From Alphaproteobacteria bacterium (GTDB lineage: Bacteria; Pseudomonadota; Alphaproteobacteria; UBA6615), in the NCBI GenBank assembly GCA_029243445.1, contig JAQWSA010000047.1, positions 1-20,009 of the forward strand: a stretch of 20,009 nucleotides of DNA, given 5' to 3'. Shown here in pieces: positions 1 to 7,303 of the stretch; within the stretch, counting starts at the first letter, position 1, and every line of letters begins with the position of its first letter. The position numbers and the translations under genes were made by a program. The notes under the pieces were generated by a model. The model was not told the origin of the DNA, searched no databases, and was given only the letters and a program-made list of their open reading frames with translations.

Positions 1-2
1 TT

Positions 3-1538
3 TTCGATTTTCCTCTAATAAAAGATCTAAAAATCGATATGGTTAATGTTACTGCTAATGCCAAACTGAAAAACTTTAATACTTTCATAGGTAGTCTTAA
101 TTCTAACTTTACAGATGGAGATCTTGATTTAACCCTTAATAGCAACAGCTTGGTGGTAACAGGTAAGGGCTCTTTGTTGGGGGTACCTGTAAAACTTAAA
201 TGGACCGAAGATATATCAGATTACTCTGATTTAAGGTCTCGTTATCAAGTAGAAGTTTTACTTGATGAAATAAGTCAGCAAAGGATTGGGTTGAATCCTC
301 TATCATTTATGTCTGGACCCATATCAACGATTGTAAACTATGAGGTTTCAAAGTCTGGTGATATTAGCGCGCTGATAAATTTTGACCTAAATCAAACAAA
401 TCTCTCATTAGAAAGTTTTGATTGGTATAAGTCATCTGGAAGATCTGGATATGCAAAAATAAAAATTTTAGGCAAAGAAGGGTTGGAAAGAAAAAATATT
501 AAATTTCATGTAAATGCACCAGGTTTATTAGTTCAGGGACAGGCACTAGTTTCTATAAGTACTAGAAATATTCAGATTTCTGATTTTAATATTGATAATT
601 TTAAAATGAATAGATCTAATTTTTCGTTGCAGGGAGCTTATGATAAGTCAGGAGTGCCGAGTATATTTATCAGCGGCGAAAGTTTGGATCTAAGATCAGT
701 TATACAAGATACTTTCAAGGATAAAAATAAAAAACAAATACCTTTTAAATTAAATATAAGTAAGAAAAAAGAATTGAATAAAGTTTTGCTAGGAAAAGAA
801 ACTATTCTCCTGAAACCAGAGGGAGTTTTAGTACATGATGGCAGTAAATGGACAAATATAGATATTACTGGTGTTTTATCAAATGGTGGTCCTATAGAGA
901 TTAAGATGCAAACGCTAAATGGAGTCAGGAGTGTACAAGTAAACACTAATGATGGCGGAGGTTTGTTAAGTGCTCTTGATTGGATTAACACCATTGAAGG
1001 CGGAAGTTTGCATTTGAACGGCAAGTATCTTGATCAGGAAAATGATAAAATATTCTCTGGTGAAGTATCTATAGAAGACTTTAAGTTATCGGAAAGTTCA
1101 ATAGGTGTAAGAGTTTTATCTCTTGCTTCATTTAGCGGTATCTCTGACGCTATTACGGGAACGGGAATATCCATGCGTAAAGCGATTGTACCATTTGAAA
1201 TGACAGATGACGCTATAAAAATATTGACATCAAAGGCACAAGGTGCCGGTGTAGGAGTGTTAGCCGGTGGTTTGATTAACCGTAAATCTAACCATTTAGA
1301 GCTTAAAGGAGAGGTGGCTCCTGCCCATTTAATAAACTCGATTTTGGGTAATATACCTGTTTTGGGTGGTATTATTGGTGATGGTATAATAGCTCTTGCT
1401 TTTTCAGTTAGAGGGCCAATTAATAGCCCAGAAATATCGGTTAACCCGTTAACAGTTTTTGCTCCTGGTGTATTTAGAAAAGCTTTTACGGGTTTTAATA
1501 ATGGAAACCTAATAAAACCAAGTTCGTCTTCGGATTAA
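3..1538 (+). CDS. AsmA/YhdP-like envelope protein (DUF3971-type), 5'-truncated by window edge
   Basis: The frame is open to the first bases of the window, and the ATG at 39 has no ribosome-binding site. This is therefore the C-terminal part of a larger protein, about 510 residues of which are visible. The sequence alternates short beta-strand-like stretches rich in Ser, Asn, Gly and Asp, without internal membrane segments. The last ~90 residues carry the pattern typical of the AsmA-like C-terminal region of YhdP/DUF3971 proteins: a Gly-rich 'GVLAGGLI' stretch, then 'LINSILGNIPVLGG', 'FSVRGPINSPEISVNPL' and 'FAPGVFRKAF'. Family members are large, inner-membrane-anchored periplasmic proteins linked to outer-membrane lipid transport and envelope integrity; that role is inferred from family. 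It ends convergently 33 bases from tyrS. Family assignment is good; the exact subfamily (YhdP, AsmA or TamB-like) is uncertain without the N-terminus. Confidence 0.75.
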   Translation, partial: FDFPLIKDLKIDMVNVTANAKLKNFNTFIGSLNSNFTDGDLDLTLNSNSLVVTGKGSLLGVPVKLKWTEDISDYSDLRSRYQVEVLLDEISQQRIGLNPLSFMSGPISTIVNYEVSKSGDISALINFDLNQTNLSLESFDWYKSSGRSGYAKIKILGKEGLERKNIKFHVNAPGLLVQGQALVSISTRNIQISDFNIDNFKMNRSNFSLQGAYDKSGVPSIFISGESLDLRSVIQDTFKDKNKKQIPFKLNISKKKELNKVLLGKETILLKPEGVLVHDGSKWTNIDITGVLSNGGPIEIKMQTLNGVRSVQVNTNDGGGLLSALDWINTIEGGSLHLNGKYLDQENDKIFSGEVSIEDFKLSESSIGVRVLSLASFSGISDAITGTGISMRKAIVPFEMTDDAIKILTSKAQGAGVGVLAGGLINRKSNHLELKGEVAPAHLINSILGNIPVLGGIIGDGIIALAFSVRGPINSPEISVNPLTVFAPGVFRKAFTGFNNGNLIKPSSSSD

Positions 1539-1549
1539 GTTCAAAGGCC

Positions 1550-1581
1550 GCCGGCTATTAAACTGATGTGTTTATACCGGC
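1550..1581. terminator. Inverted repeat between convergent genes, possible bidirectional terminator
   Basis: Arms GCCGGCTATTAAAC (1550-1563) and GTTTATACCGGC (1570-1581) can pair, with small bulges, around the 6-base loop TGATGT. The repeat fills the gap between the convergent AsmA-like gene and tyrS, and the tyrS stop codon (TAA, complement of 1572-1574) lies inside the right arm. There is no T-run after either arm, so classical intrinsic termination is doubtful. It could instead protect 3' ends. Confidence 0.4.
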
Positions 1582-2825
1582 CTAATAAGGATATGTCGTT
1601 TTTTGCCAGCAGATATCTTAATAAAACCATTGTCGTCAAGTTTTTCTGTTCCAATCATAGTCATTTCATCATTAATAGAATTATCATTTATACGGCAGCC
1701 ACCTCCTTTAATTAGACGTCGCGACTCGCTATTAGATTGGGTTAAACCAGATCTTGTTAATAGGATGAAAACCGGTATTCCGTTAGAAAGGTCTTTTAAA
1801 GAAATGTCGATTGTAGGCAGACTAACTGCGCTATTATCCAATTCAAATGTTTCGCGAGCTGTTTGAGCAGCTGCGTTGGCGGCTTCTGCTCCATGAAGCA
1901 ACTGGGTAGCCTGAGTTGCTAATATTTTCTTTGCTTCATTTATTTCAGCACCTTCTAAAACCTCTAATTTTTCTATTTCTTTCATTGGCAAAGTAGTAAA
2001 TAGTTTTAGGAAACGCGATACATCTCCGTCTTCTGTGTTTCGCCAAAATTGCCAATAATCGTAAGGGCTAAATCGCTCAGAGTTAAGCCAAACAGCACCA
2101 GAGGCTGTTTTGCCCATTTTCGCTCCTGAAGAAGTTGTTATAAGCGGAGATGTTAGGCCATACAAAGAACGATTAGAAATCCGTCTGCCAAGTTCAACAC
2201 CATTTATAATATTTCCCCATTGATCGGATCCCCCCATTTGCACGGAACAATTATAACGTTTTGACAGTTCAAGAAAATCGTATGCCTGTAAAATCATGTA
2301 GTTAAATTCTAGAAACGTTAGTGGTTGTTCTCGGCCTAGACGTAATTTTACTGAATCGAAGGATAGCATGCGGTTAATCGTAAAATGCTGTCCGACGTCT
2401 CGAAGAAATTGAATATATTTTAGTTCATCAAGCCAATCAGCATTATTAACTAATAGAGCTTTATTATTTAAAGCCCCAAAATCAAGAAAATTGTCAAATG
2501 TTTTTCTTATCTGCTTAATATTTTTATTTATCTGAATATCACTTAGTAAGCGGCGAGTCTCATCGCGACCAGAAGGGTCCCCAACCTTAGTAGTCCCACC
2601 ACCCATTAAAACAATTGGTTGATGACCTGTTTGCTGCATCCAATATAGCATCATTATTGATACTAAATTGCCTATATGTAGGCTATCAGCAGTTGCATCA
2701 TAACCAACATAGGCTGTTAGCATCTCACTATTAGCATTTTTGTCGAGTACATCCATGTCTGTACATTGATGAATGAATCCTCGATCACTTATGATTTTTA
2801 GAAATTCTGATTTAATGTTAGGCAT
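1572..2825 (-). CDS. tyrS: Tyrosyl-tRNA synthetase
   Basis: TyrRS charges tRNA-Tyr with tyrosine in the cytoplasm. The protein shows the class I signatures: 'HIGN' near residue 50 (the HIGH motif, within '[15 protein letters not shown]'), the conserved '[10 protein letters not shown]' of the tyrosine site, and 'KMGKT' as the KMSKS loop. The C-terminus ('[14 protein letters not shown]' onward) looks like an S4 RNA-binding domain. I chose the ATG at 2825 (417 residues, normal for bacterial TyrRS). A longer in-frame GTG version beginning at 2897 adds 24 hydrophobic residues not expected in the family. Neither start has a clear Shine-Dalgarno. The gene diverges from anmK and converges on the AsmA-like gene. 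Product identity is firm; the start is less so. Confidence 0.96.
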   Translation of the reverse strand: MPNIKSEFLKIISDRGFIHQCTDMDVLDKNANSEMLTAYVGYDATADSLHIGNLVSIMMLYWMQQTGHQPIVLMGGGTTKVGDPSGRDETRRLLSDIQINKNIKQIRKTFDNFLDFGALNNKALLVNNADWLDELKYIQFLRDVGQHFTINRMLSFDSVKLRLGREQPLTFLEFNYMILQAYDFLELSKRYNCSVQMGGSDQWGNIINGVELGRRISNRSLYGLTSPLITTSSGAKMGKTASGAVWLNSERFSPYDYWQFWRNTEDGDVSRFLKLFTTLPMKEIEKLEVLEGAEINEAKKILATQATQLLHGAEAANAAAQTARETFELDNSAVSLPTIDISLKDLSNGIPVFILLTRSGLTQSNSESRRLIKGGGCRINDNSINDEMTMIGTEKLDDNGFIKISAGKKRHILIRPV

Positions 2826-2880
2826 GATATAAATCGTATATGTAATTAAGTTTAGAGGTATGACTATGTTATCAAGTCTC

Positions 2881-2909
2881 ATATCACATCTGAACACAGT
2901 ATATGTAAA
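2881..2909 (-). promoter_or_regulatory. Candidate sigma-70 promoter for tyrS
   Basis: Read on the minus strand, TTTACA (complement of 2904-2909) and TGATAT (complement of 2881-2886) are separated by 17 bases. This would give a leader of about 50 bases before the tyrS ATG at 2825. The match is imperfect in an AT-rich region, so this is tentative. Confidence 0.35.
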
Positions 2910-2946
2910 GCGTCTGTTTTTTTTAATTTATTTATGGGATTGATTA

Positions 2947-4050
2947 ATGCCGTTTGAACAACCAATTCTAGCTATTGGACTTATGAGCGGCACATCTATG
3001 GATGGAGTAGATTGTGCAATCATTAAAACTGATGGTCTCAGATTTGTAGAACCAATCTCAAGTTTAACTATTCCATATTCTTCAGGGTTTCGCTTCGAAC
3101 TATTAGGTATACAAGGAGGTCATGGAGCTGTTGATAAAATAGATCAGAAACTAACACATTATCACGCTGAAGCTGTTCAAGCTTTGCTAAGAAAAACTAA
3201 CTTAAAAGCAAAAGATATTAGTTTGATTGGTTTTCATGGACATACTATTTTACATCTCCCACAGAAAAGAAGAACTTGGCAGATAGGTGATGCTCAATTA
3301 TTGGCATCACTTACTAAAATAAATATAGTTGCTGATTTTCGTTCTAATGATGTTGCTGCTGGTGGCCAGGGGGCTCCTTTAGCTCCAATATTTCACTCTG
3401 CTATTGCACCCGGTAAAATGCCTTTATGTTTAATTAATATAGGAGGGGTAGCTAATGTAACCTGGATTGGTGCAAAAAAATCTTATGATATGAGTAATGA
3501 GTTTAGTAATTTATTGGCTTTTGATACAGGTCCTGGGAACGCTCTAATTGATGATTGGGTTTTGTCTAATTATGGAAAGCCATTTGATCGTGATGGACTT
3601 ATTGCAGCTAGAGGTTCTGTAGATAGAGAATGTCTAGACTTTTTAATGTCAAATACATATTTCAAAAAAAGTCCTCCTAAGTCATTAGGCCGCGATGATT
3701 TTGAGAATAGCTGTATTAGTACATTATCACCCGCAGATGGTGCTGCAACTCTAACAGAATTTTCGGCTAATGCGATTAAAAAAGCTGAATGTTTTCTTCC
3801 AGATTATCCAAGGCAGTGGATTGTTACGGGAGGAGGACGCAATAATATATTTCTTATGAAGTTATTGCGGCGTAAGTTAAATGCTAATGTTTTAACAGCT
3901 GAAGAAGTTGGCTTGAATGGCGATTCAATGGAGGCTGAAGCATTTGCTTACTTAGGCGTCAGAAGTTTACGTAAACTTCCTCTAAGTGGGCCAACCACGA
4001 CAGGAGTAGCAAGCCCGATGACCGGAGGAAAGTTTTACAATGCTTACTAA
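2947..4050 (+). CDS. anmK: Anhydro-N-acetylmuramic acid kinase
   Basis: AnmK phosphorylates and hydrates 1,6-anhydro-MurNAc released during peptidoglycan turnover, giving MurNAc-6-phosphate for cell-wall recycling. The 367-residue length is typical. Diagnostic motifs are 'GLMSGTSMDGVD' at residues 11-22 (phosphate-binding start of the ASKHA fold), 'GFHGHTILH', 'QIGDAQLLA', 'DFRSNDVAAGGQGAPL', 'INIGGVANVTW', 'FDTGPGNALIDDW' and 'VTGGGRNN' near the C-terminus. The start is preceded by GGGA at a 7-base spacing. It is divergent from tyrS, and its stop overlaps by 4 bases (4047-4050) the stop of the convergent hydrolase gene. No other recycling genes are visible in the window. Confidence 0.96.
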   Translation: MPFEQPILAIGLMSGTSMDGVDCAIIKTDGLRFVEPISSLTIPYSSGFRFELLGIQGGHGAVDKIDQKLTHYHAEAVQALLRKTNLKAKDISLIGFHGHTILHLPQKRRTWQIGDAQLLASLTKINIVADFRSNDVAAGGQGAPLAPIFHSAIAPGKMPLCLINIGGVANVTWIGAKKSYDMSNEFSNLLAFDTGPGNALIDDWVLSNYGKPFDRDGLIAARGSVDRECLDFLMSNTYFKKSPPKSLGRDDFENSCISTLSPADGAATLTEFSANAIKKAECFLPDYPRQWIVTGGGRNNIFLMKLLRRKLNANVLTAEEVGLNGDSMEAEAFAYLGVRSLRKLPLSGPTTTGVASPMTGGKFYNAY

Positions 4051-4721
4051 TCATCATCAGGATTAGTTAGTTTTTTTTCAATTTCGGGCATACGTCGATC
4101 TAGATAAGCAGTTACATGTGTTTCTACTTGTTCTAACTCATTTCCAAAAAAATGATTAGCGCCTTCAATTATCTGGCTTTGTATAACGACGTCGCGCTGT
4201 TTTGCCACTTTAGCTATCATTTCATCTATAGATTCTGGTGGAACAATTTCGTCCTTATCTCCATGAATAACAAGACCAGAAGCTGGACAGGGAGCTAAAA
4301 ATGAAAAATCGTACATATTCGCGGGAGGGGCTATAGAAATAAATCCATTTATTTCTGGTCGTCTCATAAGTAATTGCATACCAATCCATGCACCAAAAGA
4401 AAACCCAGCAATCCAGCACTGTGGAGCGTCTGTATGAACTGTTTGAAGCCAATCTAATGCCGATGCGGCATCTGATAATTCTCCTTCACCTCGATCATAA
4501 ACACCCTGACTTCGTCCTACTCCGCGAAAGTTGAAGCGCAGTGTAGCAAAGCCGCGATTAACAAATGTTTGATATAGTTGATAAACAACTTTATTATTCA
4601 TTGAGCCTCCGCGCTCAGGATGTGGATGTAGAATCATGGCTAACGGAGAATTCGGTTTTTGAGCAGGGTAAAACTGTCCCTCTAATCGCCCTTCAGGTCC
4701 CTTCATTATAACTTCAGACAT
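4047..4721 (-). CDS. Alpha/beta hydrolase (COG2945-like)
   Basis: A cytoplasmic serine hydrolase of about 224 residues, substrate unknown. Visible features are the oxyanion region 'HPHPERGGSMNN', the 'RFNFRGVGRSQG' strand-turn, the nucleophile elbow 'GFSFG', the acid in 'VIHGDKDEIVPP' and the base in 'GANHFFG'. No signal peptide is present. I chose the ATG at 4721 because AAGAGGAAAGAG immediately precedes it, placing GAGG 6 bases upstream; the longer start at 4739 (MMKRKE...) would bury this site. The overall pattern matches the small hydrolases annotated as alpha/beta superfamily esterases near sulfur or Fe-S genes in Alphaproteobacteria, but no enzymatic role can be assigned. Its 3' end overlaps anmK by 4 bases. 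Confidence 0.88.
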   Translation of the reverse strand: MSEVIMKGPEGRLEGQFYPAQKPNSPLAMILHPHPERGGSMNNKVVYQLYQTFVNRGFATLRFNFRGVGRSQGVYDRGEGELSDAASALDWLQTVHTDAPQCWIAGFSFGAWIGMQLLMRRPEINGFISIAPPANMYDFSFLAPCPASGLVIHGDKDEIVPPESIDEMIAKVAKQRDVVIQSQIIEGANHFFGNELEQVETHVTAYLDRRMPEIEKKLTNPDDD

Positions 4722-4750
4722 CTCTTTCCTCTTCATCAAAACTAGTTTTA

Positions 4751-4766
4751 TAGATTTATAAATCTA
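4751..4766. repeat. Perfect 16-bp palindrome upstream of the hydrolase and cysE
   Basis: TAGATTTATAAATCTA is its own reverse complement, and is flanked by AGTTT (4744-4748) and AAACT (4768-4772), which extend the symmetry. It sits 30 bases upstream of the hydrolase start on the minus strand and about 50 bases upstream of the cysE promoter candidate. It could be an operator or a chance AT-rich palindrome. Confidence 0.4.
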
Positions 4767-4814
4767 CAAACTCATCTTTTACCTAACCTAGACTTTAGTC
4801 TTTGCAGCTAATAC

Positions 4815-4843
4815 TTGACCACAGTAGTAAGGTAACTTATATG
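4815..4843 (+). promoter_or_regulatory. Candidate sigma-70 promoter of the cysE-iscR-suf operon
   Basis: TTGACC (4815-4820) and TATATG (4838-4843) are 17 bases apart, predicting a start near 4850 and a leader of about 64 bases before cysE. A 12-base palindrome AGACTTTAGTCT (4790-4801) lies just upstream. A near-palindrome of CTATTA/TAATAG arms around AAAATTTT (4873-4892) lies in the leader. Both are possible regulator sites. Confidence 0.5.
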
Positions 4844-4913
4844 CCGGTTAGGGATAACGGCTCTAAATGTATCTATTATAAAATTTTAATAGCTATATAT
4901 CATAAAGGTAGTC

Positions 4914-5651
4914 ATGTTTTACAAGGACTTAATTAAAGAAATTGATGCGTATATGGAGCGTGATCCAGCGGCCCATTCGCGTTTGATGGTATTTGTCAGC
5001 TATCCCGGTCTTCATGCAATAATTTGGCATAGAATATCACATTGGTTATGGAGTTTGCGTTTATTTATTTTTGCTCGTTTAGTTGGTAATATCAGTCGTT
5101 GTTTTACGGGTATTGAAATTCATCCTGCAGTCGTTATTGGTCAGAGGTTGGTTATAGATCATGGTATGGGCGTTGTTATAGGAGAAACTGCAGAAATTGG
5201 TGATGATGTAACTTTGTATCATGGAGTTACCCTGGGAGGTATCACACCTTCAATAGAAAGTGAAAGACAAAAATTTGTTAAGCGTCATCCTACAATTTGC
5301 GACGGTGCTATAATTGGATCAGGCGCTCAGATATTAGGGCCACTTATCGTTGGTCGTAACTCACGGGTTGGAGCAAATGCTGTAGTTGTACGTGATGTTC
5401 CTGAGGGAGTGACTGTCGTTGGTATTCCGGCAAAACCTGTCGAAGATGAATTAGCTGATGCAGATCACTTTGCTGCCTATGGAACCCCCACAACCGATAT
5501 GCCAGATAGAGAAGAAATTTTAATAGCGCAGCTTCTTAGTGAAGTAAGTTTGCTACGACGTAGGGTTAATGAGTTAGAAAGCAATGAGTCGGGAGATAAT
5601 TATGAATCTCCAAATAATTCTGAAAATGAAAGTAATCTTGCTGATGTATAA
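4914..5651 (+). CDS. cysE: Serine O-acetyltransferase
   Basis: CysE transfers acetyl from acetyl-CoA to L-serine, giving O-acetylserine for cysteine synthesis. After a helical N-terminal region (residues 1 to ~60), the protein has the left-handed beta-helix of hexapeptide repeats: '[23 protein letters not shown]', '[20 protein letters not shown]' with the catalytic-site His residues, and '[26 protein letters not shown]'. The C-terminus has a predicted helix ('[22 protein letters not shown]') and then an acidic, Asn/Ser-rich tail. It is the short, EpsC/NifP-like SAT type. AAAGG lies 5 bases before the ATG. As first gene of the Fe-S cluster it would supply the cysteine used by the three downstream desulfurases; this link is inferred from position. 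Confidence 0.95.
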   Translation: MFYKDLIKEIDAYMERDPAAHSRLMVFVSYPGLHAIIWHRISHWLWSLRLFIFARLVGNISRCFTGIEIHPAVVIGQRLVIDHGMGVVIGETAEIGDDVTLYHGVTLGGITPSIESERQKFVKRHPTICDGAIIGSGAQILGPLIVGRNSRVGANAVVVRDVPEGVTVVGIPAKPVEDELADADHFAAYGTPTTDMPDREEILIAQLLSEVSLLRRRVNELESNESGDNYESPNNSENESNLADV

Positions 5652-5659
5652 CATAGAAC

Positions 5660-5694
5660 TAGAAAAGCTTCTCCATAATAAGAGAAAGTGGAGA
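5660..5694 (+). promoter_or_regulatory. Overlapping inverted repeats ahead of iscR, possible operator or leader hairpin
   Basis: The short cysE-iscR gap holds an interrupted palindrome, AGAA-AAGC-TTCT (5661-5672), resembling half-site arrangements of Fur/Irr-type boxes. It also holds two mutually exclusive RNA pairings: TTCTC (5669-5673) with GAGAA (5682-5686), or TCTCC (5670-5674) with GGAGA (5690-5694). The second would hide the iscR ribosome-binding site. All three are short and speculative. Confidence 0.25.
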
Positions 5695-5699
5695 TAATT

Positions 5700-6164
5700 T
5701 TGAAGCTAGGAACTAAAGGAAGATATGCAGTTATGGCAATGGTTGATTTGGCCATGTATGATAGCAATAAACCAGTTACGTTAAAAAAAATATCAGAAAG
5801 ACAAGAAATTTCGTTGCGATATCTAGAGCAATTATTTCTTAAATTACGTCGTTCCGGTCTTGTTAATAGTGTACGAGGCCCTGGGGGAGGGTATAAATTA
5901 GCCATTGATCCTCGAGGTATTCATATTTCTGACATTATTAGTGCGGTTGATGAGCCAGTAAAAGTAACAAGGTGTGAGACAAAAGGTTTGCTAAGCTGTA
6001 TGAGTAAGAATAGTCGCTGCCTTACACATGATTTATGGGATCAATTGGGTCACCAAATTATGCTTTACCTAAGTTCTGTAACTTTAGCTGACGTGTGTAA
6101 CCGCGATATTTTGGCTTGCGATAAATTAGATAAAGTAATAACTACGGAAATAGCCGCGGAGTAG
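5700..6164 (+). CDS. iscR: Rrf2-family Fe-S cluster regulator, IscR-like
   Basis: A winged-helix transcription factor that senses cellular Fe-S status by holding a [2Fe-2S] cluster. The N-terminus 'KLGTKGRYAVMAMVDLA' and the recognition-helix region 'ISLRYLEQLFLKLRRSGLV' followed by 'SVRGPGGGY' are Rrf2 hallmarks. Three cysteines (92, 100 and 107 from the TTG start) precede 'LTHDLW', as in IscR. Spacing is C-x7-C-x6-C, whereas E. coli IscR has C-x5-C-x5-C, so a RirA-like relationship should be considered. I chose TTG at 5700 because GTGGAG lies just upstream (GGAG 6 bases away) and the product then begins MKLGTKGRYAV as in the family; GTG at 5688 is the alternative. It lies 48 bases after cysE and 6 before the nifS-like gene, and probably autoregulates the operon. 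Confidence 0.92.
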   Translation: MKLGTKGRYAVMAMVDLAMYDSNKPVTLKKISERQEISLRYLEQLFLKLRRSGLVNSVRGPGGGYKLAIDPRGIHISDIISAVDEPVKVTRCETKGLLSCMSKNSRCLTHDLWDQLGHQIMLYLSSVTLADVCNRDILACDKLDKVITTEIAAE

Positions 6165-6170
6165 GCTTAT

Positions 6171-7292
6171 ATGGACGTTTACCTAGACTATAATGCTACA
6201 GGTATACTTCGGCCAGAAGTTGTAACTGCTATGCAGGAAACATTTCACCTTTTTGGTAATTCCTCTTCAGTACACCGCTTTGGGCGCATGGCTAAGAGTG
6301 CTATCGAAGAAGCCCGTGAGAAGATTGCTTCTATTGTGGAGGTTTCCCCAACTGAAATTATATTTACTAGTGGTGGTACTGAAGCGAATAACCTTGCACT
6401 TAGCAATAGAGATATTCCTATTTTTATTTCTGCAACAGAGCACGATTCAATTAACGCAGTTAGAATGGATTCAAATATAATCAATGTGGATATAAATGGG
6501 GTAATTGATCTGGAGCACTTGGAAAAGATGCTGAGATCTGCTGATAGACCTTCGATGATTTCTGTAATGTTAGCTAATAATGAAACCGGCGTATTACAAC
6601 CAATACAACAAGTAGTTAATGTAGCAAGACACTTTGGGGCTATAATGCATTGTGATGCTGTCCAGGGACTTGGCAAAATCCCGTTTACTTTTTCTGAACT
6701 GGGCGTAGATATGTTATCTATTTCAGCTCATAAAATAGGTGGTCCTAAAGGTGTGGGAGCATTGATAGTTAAAGAGGGTGTTGATTTACCCCCATTGCTT
6801 GTAGGAGGCGGTCAAGAAAGAAACCGTCGAGCTGGAACCGAAAACATTACTGGAATATGTGGTTTTGGGGTCGCAGCTTCTCTAGTGCAATCAGGTCTAG
6901 AACAGGCCCCTAAGTTGAAGAGATTGCGTAATCAAATTGAATGTGGAGTTAAGGCAGAAATACCTGAAGTAACTATTTATGGAGAGAGAGTAGCGCGTTT
7001 ATCTAACACAAGTTGTATCGGTCTTCCAGACATGAGTAATGAGAGCCAAGTAATGTCGTTAGACCTAGCTGGCGTTTATGTTAGTGCTGGCTCAGCTTGT
7101 TCAAGTGGTAAAATTTCACCAAGCCATGTTTTGAAGGCAATGGGATTTACTGATAAGGCCGCATCTAGTGCCATAAGAGTATCTCTTGGCTGGCAGACGA
7201 CTGAAAGCGACTGTGACACATTTGTTGTGGCATGGACTGATATGGTGCAACGGATACTTAATTCTAATCAGTTCTGTAGATCGGTCGCCTAG
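6171..7292 (+). CDS. Cysteine desulfurase, NifS/IscS-like paralogue
   Basis: A PLP-dependent class V aminotransferase-fold enzyme that removes sulfur from cysteine as a protein persulfide. The 373-residue protein shows 'YLDYNATG' at the N-terminus, 'FTSGGTEANNLAL', 'NNETGVLQP', 'HCDAVQGLGK', the PLP lysine in 'SAHKIGGPKG' (Lys188) and the persulfide cysteine in 'GSACSSGK' (Cys310) on the long group I type loop. It is more divergent than the IscS encoded immediately downstream, for example 'NATGILRP' instead of 'QATTPVDP'. A GGAG at the end of iscR serves its start. Tandem desulfurase pairs ahead of sufB are seen in other alphaproteobacteria, but which Fe-S or thiolation acceptor each serves is not evident from sequence. 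Confidence 0.92.
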   Translation: MDVYLDYNATGILRPEVVTAMQETFHLFGNSSSVHRFGRMAKSAIEEAREKIASIVEVSPTEIIFTSGGTEANNLALSNRDIPIFISATEHDSINAVRMDSNIINVDINGVIDLEHLEKMLRSADRPSMISVMLANNETGVLQPIQQVVNVARHFGAIMHCDAVQGLGKIPFTFSELGVDMLSISAHKIGGPKGVGALIVKEGVDLPPLLVGGGQERNRRAGTENITGICGFGVAASLVQSGLEQAPKLKRLRNQIECGVKAEIPEVTIYGERVARLSNTSCIGLPDMSNESQVMSLDLAGVYVSAGSACSSGKISPSHVLKAMGFTDKAASSAIRVSLGWQTTESDCDTFVVAWTDMVQRILNSNQFCRSVA

Positions 7293-7303
7293 GTGTAAGA
7301 GTT

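Noticed and set aside
638..1024. Long minus-strand open frame opposite the AsmA-like gene
   Set aside because: It is antisense to a well-supported coding frame, has no family features and no ribosome-binding site.
2825..2897. N-terminal extension of TyrRS starting at GTG 2897
   Set aside because: It adds a hydrophobic stretch not typical of TyrRS and overlaps the likely promoter; the ATG at 2825 gives the normal family length.
6253..6480. Plus-strand alternative frame inside the nifS-like gene
   Set aside because: Leu-rich out-of-frame translation of a conserved desulfurase, not a separate gene.
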